A stretch of 64,000 bases of DNA. Source: Desulfotruncus arcticus DSM 17038 (GTDB lineage: Bacteria; Bacillota; Desulfotomaculia; Desulfotomaculales; Desulfallaceae). Positions within the stretch are counted from its first letter, which is position 1; every line of letters starts with the position of its first letter. The DNA lies in contig NZ_FOOX01000001.1 of the NCBI RefSeq assembly GCF_900113335.1, positions 62,001 to 126,000 of the forward strand, written 5' to 3'. Of this stretch, positions 8,277 to 16,425 are shown piece after piece. Made by a program: the position numbers and the translations under genes. The notes under the pieces are model-generated. The model was not told the DNA's origin and did no database searches. It saw only the letters and a program-made list of their open reading frames with translations.

Positions 8277-9962
8277 ATGGGCAAAAAAATCGTGATTATC
8301 GGTGGTGTGGCCGCGGGGCCGAAAGCGGCGGCAAGGGCTCGCCGGCTGGATCCCGAGGCTGAAATAACCATTATTGAGAAGGGTAAATTAATCTCTTATG
8401 CCGGTTGCGGCATGCCTTATTACCTGTCGGGTGAAGTTCATAAATATGATCTGCTGTTTGAGACCACCTACGGTGTTATTAGAGATGAAGATTATTTCTG
8501 GCGGGAAAAAGGGTGCCGGGTATTAACCCGGACTGAAGCCAAATCCATTGACAGGGACAAAAAAGAAGTACTGGTTGAGAATCTTGAGACCGGTGAAAAG
8601 CAAGCACTGCCTTATGACAAGCTAGTATTGGCCACAGGGGCCGAGCCGTTTGTGCCGCCCATTGAAGGGTTGAATTTAAAAGGGGTACATAAACTCAATC
8701 ACCCCGAGGATGCGCAAAAAATCAAGGAAATGCTTGGTGCCGGTGAAGGCGGCGAGGCGGCTATTATCGGCGCCGGTTTGATCGGCTTGGAAACCGCCGA
8801 CGCGCTGATGAAACTGCATATGTTTTGCTCGGTGATAGAGCTTCAGGATCAGATTCTGCCGGGTATGATGGATCCTGATATGGCTGAGCTGCTGGCTAAA
8901 AAGCTAACGGATCAGGGTATTGAATTTTACCTGGGCCATAAAGTGTTAAAGCTGGAAGGTGACGAAGACGGCAACGTGACCACGGTTGTCACTGATCAAG
9001 GTCCGGTTGACGCCGAACTGGTTGTGGTGGCGGTAGGGGTGCGCCCGAACGTTAAACTGGCCCGTGACGCCGGCCTGGTAATCGGAGATACCGGAGCCAT
9101 TGCGGTTAATGAATACCTGCAGACCAGTGACCCGGAAATTTATGCTCTGGGCGATTGCGCTGAAACTACGCATCTGATTAGCGGTAAAAAAGTATTTCTC
9201 CCCATGGCCACTTCGGCCAACAGGCAGGGACGCGTAGTGGGAGATAACCTTACCGGTGGGAATACTGTATTCAAGGGCGTCCTGGGCACGGCTGTGATGC
9301 ATGCCATGGGCTTTAATGTCGGCCGGACCGGACTGGGCGAAAAACAGGCCCGCGACCTTGGCTACAAGGTCGTAACCGGGGTTTTTCACGGCTTCGACCG
9401 CACGCATTACCATCCGGAGCATGGAATGGTAATGATGAAACTGATTACCGAGGAAGGCACGGGCAGGATTCTCGGCGCTCAGGCTTTGGGTTTGGGCGAC
9501 GCAGTAAAACGGATTGACGTTGCGGCTACGGCGATAACCTTTAACGCCACCGCGGACCAACTGGCTGAAGTCGACCTGGGCTACGCTCCCCCCTTCTCCA
9601 CACCCATTGACGTGGCCATGCACGCGGCAAATATTGTACGCAACAAAGTAGCCGGACTGGCCGAGACCATCAGCGTAAGAGAACTCAAAGAGAAAATGGA
9701 GCGCGGTGACGACATGGTGATCCTGGACGTGCGCACCGAAGGCCAGTTTAAAATGCGCCATTTAAAAGACGACAGGGTGATGCTGGTGGTGCTGGGCGAC
9801 CTGCGGGAAAGGATTAACGAGATCCCCAGGGACAAGGAGATCGTGGCGCTCTGCGCCCTTGGCACCAGAAGCTACGAGGCACTGCGTATACTAAAAGGTG
9901 CCGGGTTCAAGGATGTCAAGTACATGGAGGGCGGCCTCCAGGCCTGGCCGTACGAGTTCTAA
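8277..9962 (+). CDS. FAD-dependent CoA-disulfide reductase-like protein with C-terminal rhodanese domain
   Basis: The protein has 561 residues. The N-terminal FAD motif is IIGGVAAGPKAAARARR. The redox cysteine of the NADH oxidase/CoA-disulfide reductase family is in YAGCGMPYYLSG (about Cys44). The NAD site is IGAGLIGLE and the second FAD motif EIYALGDCAE. A dimerisation domain follows, then a rhodanese domain (about 465-561) with active-site loop CALGTRS. Such fusions reduce CoA disulfides, persulfides or polysulfide and are common in anaerobes. The ATG at 8277 follows GGTGGGAAGAA; the earlier in-frame ATG would sit within 10 bases of the predicted transcript start. Exact substrate unknown. 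Confidence 0.9.
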   Translation: MGKKIVIIGGVAAGPKAAARARRLDPEAEITIIEKGKLISYAGCGMPYYLSGEVHKYDLLFETTYGVIRDEDYFWREKGCRVLTRTEAKSIDRDKKEVLVENLETGEKQALPYDKLVLATGAEPFVPPIEGLNLKGVHKLNHPEDAQKIKEMLGAGEGGEAAIIGAGLIGLETADALMKLHMFCSVIELQDQILPGMMDPDMAELLAKKLTDQGIEFYLGHKVLKLEGDEDGNVTTVVTDQGPVDAELVVVAVGVRPNVKLARDAGLVIGDTGAIAVNEYLQTSDPEIYALGDCAETTHLISGKKVFLPMATSANRQGRVVGDNLTGGNTVFKGVLGTAVMHAMGFNVGRTGLGEKQARDLGYKVVTGVFHGFDRTHYHPEHGMVMMKLITEEGTGRILGAQALGLGDAVKRIDVAATAITFNATADQLAEVDLGYAPPFSTPIDVAMHAANIVRNKVAGLAETISVRELKEKMERGDDMVILDVRTEGQFKMRHLKDDRVMLVVLGDLRERINEIPRDKEIVALCALGTRSYEALRILKGAGFKDVKYMEGGLQAWPYEF

Positions 9963-9988
9963 AGCGGCACCATCTTAGGAAAGTGTAG

Positions 9989-10012
9989 GGGCGGACGACC
10001 CAATGTCCGCCC
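9989..10012. repeat. REP-like palindrome (GGGCGGAC type)
   Basis: GGGCGGAC and GTCCGCCC form an 8-bp stem with an 8-base loop and no T-run. It follows the reductase gene and may act as a weak terminator or be a dispersed REP. Confidence 0.5.
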
Positions 10013-10021
10013 GTCTTAGCA

Positions 10022-10066
10022 ACAAGGGGACAGGGTTGTTGAGTTTTAGCAATTCCGTCCCCTTGT
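10022..10066. repeat. REP-like palindrome (GGGGACA type)
   Basis: ACAAGGGGAC pairs perfectly with GTCCCCTTGT across 25 bases. The GGGGACA...GTCCCC shape recurs at 32160, 32275, 50204 and 57406. It lies between the convergent reductase and DUF2283 genes. Confidence 0.6.
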
Positions 10067-10087
10067 CATATATCTGGAGCCTAACTT

Positions 10088-10330
10088 TTAGTTGCTTTTC
10101 CCGCGGGCATTAAGCATTGTTATTCCGACTATTTTCCCGCTCAGATAACGAATAATTAAGTCATCGTCTGTTAGTTCACTATCATCTGCTTCAACGGGCG
10201 TATCATTAAAGTTAATGTAAAGAATATCGGCTTCATCATCGTAATGTAAAAAGATCTGGTTTTGGCCCAGAGCCGAAACCAGGGCCGGTAATGTGCGAAC
10301 AACCTTACTCAATTCAGCTACTTCGGCCAT
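10088..10330 (-). CDS. DUF2283 domain protein
   Basis: This 80-residue protein carries the DUF2283 signature (YDDEADILYINF, then DDDLIIRYLSGKIVGITMLNA). These small proteins often sit next to a short toxin- or nuclease-like partner, and an antitoxin-like role has been suggested for the arrangement; that is inference here. Its ATG overlaps the stop of the restored frame of the upstream gene, so translational coupling is likely. The ribosome site AAAGGAGG is inside the upstream gene. Confidence 0.8.
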   Translation of the reverse strand: MAEVAELSKVVRTLPALVSALGQNQIFLHYDDEADILYINFNDTPVEADDSELTDDDLIIRYLSGKIVGITMLNARGKSN

Positions 10331-10645
10331 ACCCGCAGCCTCCTTTGCATTTGTTTAATTTTCTTTGTAATAAAAGCAGTAATTATAAAACCATCCTTTG
10401 TATTGATCTCCCGATAAACTACCCCTATGTATGTACCTACCTCCAATTCTTTGTACCGCCAAAAGCTCATCATTATTTCCCAGCCTAACTGATAAAGGTT
10501 CCCTTATTGTATTTATAACCTCTGTAAACAAATCCTTTAATTCGGGATGTCCGATTACTATATGTTTCCACCTTTCATCCGTCAACCTTATAGGAACACC
10601 ATTTACAGAGATCGCAACACCTATTAATACCAAATTAAAATTCAT
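10318..10645 (-). pseudogene. Frameshifted partner of the DUF2283 gene (toxin/nuclease-like, unassigned)
   Basis: The first frame reads VNGVPIRLTDERWKHIVIGHPEL...ELLAVQRIGGRYI, then leaves its family-like sequence and stops at 10355. Another frame continues the expected text (VVYREINTKDGFIITAFIT, ending RRLRVWPK) to a stop at 10318 that overlaps the DUF2283 ATG. Removing one G from the run at 10422-10425 restores a single frame of about 108 residues. I recognise the pairing with DUF2283 but cannot name the domain firmly; a BECR/RelE-like nuclease fold is one possibility. The start may also be a TTG at 10633, because GGAG directly abuts the ATG. A base-calling error in the G run is possible. 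Confidence 0.6.
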
Positions 10646-10753
10646 CTCCTTAAAGTATAAACCAATTTACAAAAAACTTTTGAGACTCTCATAGAGATAT
10701 AGGTAAGCATTATCCCTACCCTTATTATAAAGGTTATTTCTTTAATTTGCATG

Positions 10754-10782
10754 ATTCAGGTGCCTGGTACCTGAATTTTTTT
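10754..10782 (+). terminator. Terminator-like hairpin upstream of spoIIIA
   Basis: ATTCAGGT / ACCTGAAT form an 8-bp stem with a 7-base loop, then seven T. The inner GGTGCCTGGTACC resembles a common REP motif. It shields the spoIIIA promoter from upstream transcription. Confidence 0.6.
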
Positions 10783-10784
10783 GG

Positions 10785-10813
10785 GCATATTTTTCCAGCA
10801 ACAAAAATACACA
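10785..10813 (+). promoter_or_regulatory. Candidate sigma-E promoter of the spoIIIA operon
   Basis: GCATATT (-35, 10785-10791) and AAATACACA (-10, 10805-10813) are 13 bases apart. They fit the mother-cell sigma-E pattern (KMATATT, then GCATACAMT). spoIIIA is known to be sigma-E controlled in Bacillus. The position makes the TTG at 10868 the only sensible spoIIIAA start. Confidence 0.5.
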
Positions 10814-10867
10814 TTTATAAAAGAGGACGGGCTTAATCCCAAACCCTTCTCGGAAAGGAGGAAAAAG

Positions 10868-11887
10868 TTGAGCGGAATAACAGCGGCAAAAGCGGCTTTG
10901 CGGACGGAAGACGCATGGCGGCAAATAGTTTCTTTTTTATCACCCGAGCTTAAAGCGATCATCAGCTCCGTGCCGCAGCGTTACCTTTCCGAACTGGAGG
11001 AAATCAGGCTGCGCCGGGACAGGCCTATGATGTTGGGGGCGGGGGGCACTGACTTTTTCGTGCGACGGGACGGATCGGTTAGTCATACACCCGCCGGCGG
11101 ATTCGTAATCGAAGCTGCCGACCTGGAAAAAGTAATTCACAACATCAGCGGTTATTCCATTTACGCGCTGGAAGAAGAGCTGAGAAACGGGTACCTGACC
11201 CTGCCGGGTGGGCACAGGGTGGGGCTAACCGGGAAAACGGTCCTGGAAAACGGCCGGATTAAAACAATTAAACACCTATCGGGCTTAAACATCAGGGTTT
11301 GCCGGGAGGTCAAAGGGATTGCCGGCGGTGTGCTGGGTAAGCTAATCGATCGTACAGCCGGTAGCGTTTATCATACGGTGATATTTTCCCCGCCGCGCTG
11401 CGGCAAGACCACTTTGCTCCGGGATCTGGTGCGGCTAATTAGCGACGGGATGCCGGGGCTCAATTTCCCGGGCCGTACTGTGGGTGTGGTGGACGAGCGT
11501 TCCGAGATTGCCGGATGCCACCGGGGCGTTCCTCAAATGGATGTCGGGGTCAGGACCGACGTGCTCGATGGCTGTCCCAAAGCCCAGGGGATGATGATAT
11601 TGCTCAGGGCGATGTCACCGGATGTTATTGTTACTGACGAAATAGGCAAAATGGAGGACATTAAGGCGCTGGAGGAAGTTTTTAACGCCGGAGTGCGCGT
11701 TATCGTAACCATCCATGGTTCATCACTGCGGGAACTGGCCGGCAGACCGGCACTGAAATATTTGCTGCAGCTAAACATTATTGACCGGTTTGTACAGCTT
11801 GGCAGATCCCGTGGTGTGGGGACAGTGGAAAAAATATATACCGGCAGTGAACTGCCTCAACCGGGGGTGAAGCAATGCTCAAACTAA
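10868..11887 (+). CDS. spoIIIAA: Stage III sporulation protein AA (ATPase)
   Basis: The 339-residue AAA-type ATPase is related to secretion ATPases and powers the SpoIIIA-SpoIIQ channel between mother cell and forespore. Walker A is SPPRCGKTTLLRDL, Walker B VIVTDEIG, and LEEIRLRRDRP and GYSIYALEEELRNGYLTLPGGHRVG are SpoIIIAA signatures. TTG at 10868 follows AAAGGAGGA with good spacing; the longer frame back to 10781 would begin upstream of the predicted promoter start site. It overlaps spoIIIAB by 13 bases and heads an eight-gene operon. Confidence 0.95.
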   Translation: MSGITAAKAALRTEDAWRQIVSFLSPELKAIISSVPQRYLSELEEIRLRRDRPMMLGAGGTDFFVRRDGSVSHTPAGGFVIEAADLEKVIHNISGYSIYALEEELRNGYLTLPGGHRVGLTGKTVLENGRIKTIKHLSGLNIRVCREVKGIAGGVLGKLIDRTAGSVYHTVIFSPPRCGKTTLLRDLVRLISDGMPGLNFPGRTVGVVDERSEIAGCHRGVPQMDVGVRTDVLDGCPKAQGMMILLRAMSPDVIVTDEIGKMEDIKALEEVFNAGVRVIVTIHGSSLRELAGRPALKYLLQLNIIDRFVQLGRSRGVGTVEKIYTGSELPQPGVKQCSN

Positions 11888-12393
11888 TCGGTGGATTGCT
11901 CATTGTCACAGCCAGCGGGCTGGTCGGATGGAAGAAGGCCGGCCTCTACTCCCGCAGGCCGCGCGAGCTGCGTCAGCTAATCTCTGCGCTGCAGATGCTG
12001 GAAACCGAGATAACATACGTTGCCACCCCGCTGCCGGAAGCGCTGGCCAGGGCGGCTGAGCAAATGGGTTCTCCCATCTCGGCTTTGTTCGGGCGCATTG
12101 CCGGGGAATTACGAACCGGCAGCGGCCGGCCGGCCCGGGAAGCATGGTGCGAATCACTGCAGTGGTATCACCAGCGCAGCTCCCTTTCGGAAAGTGATTT
12201 ATCCATCATCAGGGGGTTGGGCAACAGTATAGGTATCTCTGATCGTGAAGATCAAGGGAAACATATCCGGCTGGCGGCGGAACAGCTGAAAGCAGCTCTG
12301 GCCGCGGCGGAGGAAGCTGCCCAAAAAAACGTTAAAATGTGGAACTATGTTGGTTTGCTGGGTGGACTGGTGATAGTATTGGCCCTTTATTAA
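11875..12393 (+). CDS. spoIIIAB: Stage III sporulation protein AB
   Basis: This 172-residue membrane protein has a helix at each end and a cytoplasmic-looking middle resembling a type II secretion GspF unit. The motif RPRELRQLISALQMLETEITYVATPLPEAL is family-typical. It works with SpoIIIAA in the feeding-tube complex. The ATG lies within the end of spoIIIAA, so the two are coupled. Confidence 0.93.
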   Translation: MLKLIGGLLIVTASGLVGWKKAGLYSRRPRELRQLISALQMLETEITYVATPLPEALARAAEQMGSPISALFGRIAGELRTGSGRPAREAWCESLQWYHQRSSLSESDLSIIRGLGNSIGISDREDQGKHIRLAAEQLKAALAAAEEAAQKNVKMWNYVGLLGGLVIVLALY

Positions 12394-12409
12394 AAAAGGA
12401 GGAGTGCTT

Positions 12410-12613
12410 ATGGGTGCCAACATCGATCTGATTTTCAAAATTGCCGGAATTGGAATTCTGGTGGCCGTTGCTCACATGGTGCTAAAAAACTCTGAAAAGG
12501 AGGATTACGGGTTTGCGGTAACCCTCACGGGAATTGCGGTGGTGCTGATTATGGTTATTCAGATGCTGGGCACCCTCTTCGATGAGGTAAAATCTGTATT
12601 TAGACTGTTTTAG
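12410..12613 (+). CDS. spoIIIAC: Stage III sporulation protein AC
   Basis: A small protein of 67 residues with two membrane helices (about 6-24 and 36-60) joined by a short charged loop (KNSEKEDYG). The ATG at 12410 follows AGGAGG by seven bases; a GTG six bases earlier is too close to that site. It is the third gene of the spoIIIA operon and a membrane part of the channel. Confidence 0.93.
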   Translation: MGANIDLIFKIAGIGILVAVAHMVLKNSEKEDYGFAVTLTGIAVVLIMVIQMLGTLFDEVKSVFRLF

Positions 12614-12624
12614 GCGGTGGTAGC

Positions 12625-13014
12625 GTGGACTTTGTATTTCAAATATCCAGCATCGCCTTAATCGGGGCGGTACTGGCGGTGGTGCTTAAATACAACAAGC
12701 CGCCTATGGCTGTGCTGCTGGGGATAGCGGTTGGCGTTATCATTTTCCTGCTGGTAATCGGCAAAGTCGGGGCAATTATCGATATCCTCAAGCAGCTGTC
12801 CGATCGTGCCGATATAAGCTCTTTTTACCTGGGCACATTGTTGAAAATTATAGGTATCGCCTACATAGCGGACTTTATAGCCCAGATTTGCCGGGACGCG
12901 GAACAGGGCGCCATTGCCGTAAAAGTGGAACTGGCGGCCAAGGTTATGGTGCTCATGCTGGCGCTGCCTATCGTAGTGGCGGTATTGCAGGCGCTGTTGC
13001 GGCTGATTCCGTAA
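12625..13014 (+). CDS. spoIIIAD: Stage III sporulation protein AD
   Basis: This 129-residue membrane protein, homologous to SpoIIIAC in its first half, has about four helices. The conserved ISSFYLGTLLKIIGIAYIADFIAQICRDAEQGAIA is the SpoIIIAD core. It starts with GTG, directly after GGCGGTGGTAGC. It is part of the spoIIIA membrane complex. Confidence 0.92.
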   Translation: MDFVFQISSIALIGAVLAVVLKYNKPPMAVLLGIAVGVIIFLLVIGKVGAIIDILKQLSDRADISSFYLGTLLKIIGIAYIADFIAQICRDAEQGAIAVKVELAAKVMVLMLALPIVVAVLQALLRLIP

Positions 13015-13047
13015 GGGGCGTGTGAGGGGTGCAAAGGGGTGATAAAT

Positions 13048-14223
13048 TTGAAAAAAATAACATACCTTGCTCTAACCATGTTTATATTTTTAACTACAAT
13101 TCTCCCCGTAGCTGCCTGGGCGGCCCCGGAACCGGAACAGGGATTGGATGACCAACTGGGCAATTTGGACATGGGACAAATTCAGAGTTTTGTTAACCGC
13201 ATGGATAATGACATTAAAAGCGCCCTGCCGGAAACAGACTTTCGTTCTCTGGTTACAGGCATTGCAACGGGAAAAATTTCATTGCAGCCTACAGAGATTT
13301 TTAACCAGTGCATCAAATATATTTTCCGCGAGGTGGTGGCCAATTCCGCCCTTTTGGGAAAATTGGTGGTGCTGGCCGTAATTTGCGCTGTTTTGCAGAA
13401 TCTGACCGGCGCGTTTGAAAAGGGAACCACCGGGCAGTTAACCCACATGGTGGCCTACCTGGTAATCATCACACTGGCTATTGGCTCTTTCGGGCTTGCC
13501 ATCCATATGGGGCGGGAAGTTGTAGATAAAATGGTTATCTTTATGCAAGCCCTGTTGCCCTTGTTGCTTACACTGCTGGTTGCGGTAGGGGGCATCGCAT
13601 CGGCGGCCATCTTTCACCCGGTTATATTCCTTACTATTGCTGTCTTTGGCACTGTAATTAAAAATGTTATCCTGCCGCTGATATTTTTTGCCGCAGTGCT
13701 GGAAATAGTCAACGGTTTGTCCAAGCACTTCCAGGTATCCAGGCTGGCCGGCTTGTGCAAAGGGGCGGCAATGGGCTTAATGGGACTGATGAGCACCATC
13801 TTTTTAGGGGTTATGGCTTTACAGGGAGTGGCAGGCGCGGTGGGCGACAGTTTAACTTTTCGCACCGCAAAATTTGCCACGGGAACATTTATCCCCGTGG
13901 TGGGGGGCATGTTCAGCGACGCTTTGGAGGCGGTTATCCGCTCATCGCTTTTGATCAAAAACGCAGTGGGGATTGCAGGGGTTTTGATCATTGCCATGAT
14001 TGTAGTGATACCACTGATTAAAATCATCACTATTGCTTTGATTTATAAATTGGCCGGCGCGGTAATTCAGCCGGTGGGCGAAGACAGGATCAGCGACTGC
14101 CTGAACGGACTGGGCAACAGCCTGATTACTGTTTTTGCCGCTGTGGCCACGGTAGGGCTGCTGTTCTTCTTTGCTCTGGCGATAGTGGTCGGTCTGGGCA
14201 ACATTACAGTAATGCTGCATTAA
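13048..14223 (+). CDS. spoIIIAE: Stage III sporulation protein AE
   Basis: A polytopic membrane protein of about 391 residues with a cleavable signal peptide (KKITYLALTMFIFLTTILPVAAWA) and about seven helices in the C-terminal two thirds. TTG at 13048 is preferred over GTG at 13039 because AAAGGGG ends eight bases upstream and the Lys-Lys signal peptide then begins at once. It is the largest membrane subunit of the mother-cell channel. Confidence 0.93.
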   Translation: MKKITYLALTMFIFLTTILPVAAWAAPEPEQGLDDQLGNLDMGQIQSFVNRMDNDIKSALPETDFRSLVTGIATGKISLQPTEIFNQCIKYIFREVVANSALLGKLVVLAVICAVLQNLTGAFEKGTTGQLTHMVAYLVIITLAIGSFGLAIHMGREVVDKMVIFMQALLPLLLTLLVAVGGIASAAIFHPVIFLTIAVFGTVIKNVILPLIFFAAVLEIVNGLSKHFQVSRLAGLCKGAAMGLMGLMSTIFLGVMALQGVAGAVGDSLTFRTAKFATGTFIPVVGGMFSDALEAVIRSSLLIKNAVGIAGVLIIAMIVVIPLIKIITIALIYKLAGAVIQPVGEDRISDCLNGLGNSLITVFAAVATVGLLFFFALAIVVGLGNITVMLH

Positions 14224-14250
14224 CAAATGCCTTAGGGAGTGCTAAATACC

Positions 14251-14889
14251 ATGGATATGATCCGCGAGCTTATTAAAACCATAGTGATCATTGTCTTGCT
14301 GGCGGTGTTTATTGAGATGATACTGCCCAAGGGTGACATGCGACGTTATGTCAAAATGGTGATGGGGCTTTTGGTGATACTGGCTGTGGTGCAAACGGCA
14401 GCCGGTGCTCTAAATCTGAGCCTGATGCAGGAGGTTCCGCAGCTAAAGGTTGGTGAAGGAGGCGGAGCCCCGCCGCTGGATGATATCATCGCCACCGGGA
14501 AGAAACTCTCTGAACTAAACCAGGATGAGGCAGTTGAACAGTATAAGCAGGGAATTGCCAGCCAGGTGCTGTCCATGGCCAGGTTAAATCCAACTGTGAG
14601 CGCCAGGGAAGCCTTGGTTCAATTGGGTGGTGAGATGAATGACGTTAATGAAATCACTATCATCTTCGGCCCGGCTGCCGACAGGACAGAAGAGCAGGCT
14701 CGTGGTGAAAAAGGCATAAATGTAGCTCCGGTTGAGATTGGGGCGATAGGAAACAACATCGACACTCAACTGGCCAAGGATCAAGTCAAAGTTTCACCGG
14801 AAGAAAAGAAAGCCGCCGGTGAAGTGGTCCGTGCAGTGGCCCAATTTTATAATCTGCAGCCCGATCAAGTGCGGTTTGAATTTAGATAG
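14251..14889 (+). CDS. spoIIIAF: Stage III sporulation protein AF
   Basis: The protein has about 212 residues. Two N-terminal helices (about 8-26 and 34-53) precede an extracytoplasmic ring-building domain ending FYNLQPDQVRFEFR. The ATG at 14251 lies eleven bases after TAGGGAG; a GTG at 14239 is an alternative. A dispersed repeat separates it from spoIIIAG, unlike the tight spacing elsewhere in the operon. Confidence 0.9.
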   Translation: MDMIRELIKTIVIIVLLAVFIEMILPKGDMRRYVKMVMGLLVILAVVQTAAGALNLSLMQEVPQLKVGEGGGAPPLDDIIATGKKLSELNQDEAVEQYKQGIASQVLSMARLNPTVSAREALVQLGGEMNDVNEITIIFGPAADRTEEQARGEKGINVAPVEIGAIGNNIDTQLAKDQVKVSPEEKKAAGEVVRAVAQFYNLQPDQVRFEFR

Positions 14890-14990
14890 TTGGTTAGTGG
14901 TTAGTTGGTTAGGAGTTAGTAGTCGGAATGAGAGAATCATTCATCGTTAGTAGTATTCTGACTCCTGAATTCTGACTCCTGGCTACTGAA
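14888..14990. repeat. Heptad-arm inverted repeat, copy b (inside the spoIIIA operon)
   Basis: The left side is a degenerate heptad run (TTAGTGGTTAGTTGGTTAGG). The right arm is the standard CTGACTCCTGAATTCTGACT. The core keeps CATCGT and AGTATTCTGA. It fills the 113-base spoIIIAF-spoIIIAG gap, so it must be transcribed with the operon. Confidence 0.7.
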
Positions 14991-15016
14991 ATAATCATTT
15001 TGTGCGAGGTGAGAGT

Positions 15017-15625
15017 ATGGACAAAAAAGACATCTTTAACCCACGCAACAGACAATTTTGGGTGCTGTTGCTGCTTTTAATGCTGGGGGTTCTACTGATG
15101 CTGCTGGGCAGCTGCGGCACCGGAAAGCCGGCTTCCCCAAACACGCAGCCGCAAGGCGGACAGAAGCCGGAAGATGCGGTGAAAACCAGTGTTGCCGGAG
15201 ATTCTCTCATGAGTAAAGAAGAAAAAGCACTGGCTGTGGAATTGCAGCAAATGCTGGAGGATGTTTCAGGGGCGGGACGGGTAGAGGTTTCGGTAAACCT
15301 GGCCACATCTACTTATAACAACTATGCCATTAATACCACGTCCGGGTTAAAAACTACCCAGGAAAAGGACCAGAGCGGCGGTACCAGGCAGATCACTGAA
15401 AACACCAACTCCGGTCAAGTGGTATTAAGCAGGAGTGAACAGGGCTACGAAGGACCTGTGTTGGAACGGGAAATGGCGCCGGAGGTGGCCGGGGTGCTGG
15501 TGGTGGCCGAGGGGGCCGATGACCCGCTGGTTAAAGCCAGTTTGTTCCGGGCGGCACAGGTGGCGCTAGGTGTTGAACCCCAAAAGGTTATTGTTCTTCC
15601 AATGAAAAAGGAGGGATTGCAATGA
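15017..15625 (+). CDS. spoIIIAG: Stage III sporulation protein AG
   Basis: The protein has 202 residues. A single N-terminal helix (about 15-35) precedes a low-complexity linker and the ring-forming domain of the secretin-like YscJ/FliF family (LAVELQQMLEDVSGAGRVEVSVNL ... VLVVAEGADDPLVKASLFRAAQVALGV). SpoIIIAG forms a large ring in the intermembrane space. The ATG at 15017 follows GAGGTGAG; the GTG at 15002 lacks a site. The linker after the helix (GSCGTGKP) has one Cys. It overlaps spoIIIAH by four bases. Confidence 0.93.
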   Translation: MDKKDIFNPRNRQFWVLLLLLMLGVLLMLLGSCGTGKPASPNTQPQGGQKPEDAVKTSVAGDSLMSKEEKALAVELQQMLEDVSGAGRVEVSVNLATSTYNNYAINTTSGLKTTQEKDQSGGTRQITENTNSGQVVLSRSEQGYEGPVLEREMAPEVAGVLVVAEGADDPLVKASLFRAAQVALGVEPQKVIVLPMKKEGLQ

Positions 15626-16266
15626 TAAAAGTGATTAAAGTTAACCGCAAAAAAATTGCGCTGGGCTTATTAGCCCTATTGGGAATAGCCTGTTGCGTGG
15701 CGGGCTTCAGCGGTGCGGCTCAAAAAATAGCCGGCATTTTTGGCGAGACGGAACCTACCAGCGTTTTCATCACTCAGCCAGAGCAGCCTCAAAGCCCTTC
15801 CCTTACCGGGGATGCAAACCCTGAAGACAGCCAAAATTTAAATTCTGAAGAGCAGGTGTTTGAAGATCCACAGGAAGCTTGGGAAACGCAAAGTGACATT
15901 TCCGACCCCGAAGCTTTTTTTGTGGAGTACCGTATGGACAGGGAAAGGGCCAGGGGTAAGCAGGTGGAATTACTGAGGGAGGTAATGGCCTCTTCTTCCA
16001 TTGATGAGGAAACACGCAAAACCGCTCATGAGAAATTTTTAAATATCAGCAGCAGTATTTCCAAAGAAATGGAATTGGAGAACTTGCTCAGGGCCAGGGG
16101 TTTCCAGGATGCCGCAGTTTTTCTGGACGGAGATAGCGTAACCGTGGTTGTTCAGCCGGGTCAAAAAGAGGTTGCTGCCGAAGACAACTACGACCTGACC
16201 CAGCTGGTGGCGAAAAGCACCGGTGTAACTGAAGAAAATGTAATTATCATAACCAAAGATTTTTAA
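15622..16266 (+). CDS. spoIIIAH: Stage III sporulation protein AH
   Basis: The protein has 214 residues, with an N-terminal helix (about 11-30), an acidic linker, and a C-terminal YscJ/FliF-like domain from about residue 100 (YRMDRERARGKQVELLREVM ... LAKSTGVTEENVIIITKDF-type end). It docks with forespore SpoIIQ across the septum. This is the last gene of the spoIIIA operon; a terminator lies about 110 bases downstream. Confidence 0.93.
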   Translation: MIKVIKVNRKKIALGLLALLGIACCVAGFSGAAQKIAGIFGETEPTSVFITQPEQPQSPSLTGDANPEDSQNLNSEEQVFEDPQEAWETQSDISDPEAFFVEYRMDRERARGKQVELLREVMASSSIDEETRKTAHEKFLNISSSISKEMELENLLRARGFQDAAVFLDGDSVTVVVQPGQKEVAAEDNYDLTQLVAKSTGVTEENVIIITKDF

Positions 16267-16378
16267 AGAATACCATATATATTGTACTGTATACAGTGTA
16301 TTTGATCGAAATATTGTATACTTGCGCTAAAGCTATTTAAAATTTCCTCAAAAATAATATAATTCATTATGTGTAATG

Positions 16379-16411
16379 GGTTGTTTACAAATTAAACAGC
16401 CTCTTTTTTTT
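16379..16411 (+). terminator. Terminator (or attenuator) just before the carboxyltransferase gene
   Basis: GGTTGTTTA / TAAACAGCC is a 9-bp stem with one G-T pair and a 5-base loop, followed by TCTTTTTTTT. It ends only about ten bases before the next GGGAGGAG ribosome site. A promoter for the next gene must therefore lie upstream of it (a TATAAT occurs at 16358), which would make it an attenuator as well as the spoIIIA terminator. Confidence 0.7.
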
Positions 16412-16425
16412 GGGAGGAGATCATA

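Noticed and set aside
8946-9761. A 271-codon open frame on the minus strand inside the CoA-disulfide reductase gene
   Set aside because: It lies wholly opposite a gene with intact motifs, has no ribosome site, and its product has no recognisable domain; it is a shadow of codon bias.
10781-10867. Upstream extension of spoIIIAA to 10781
   Set aside because: It would begin before the predicted promoter; TTG 10868 has AAAGGAGGA at the right distance.
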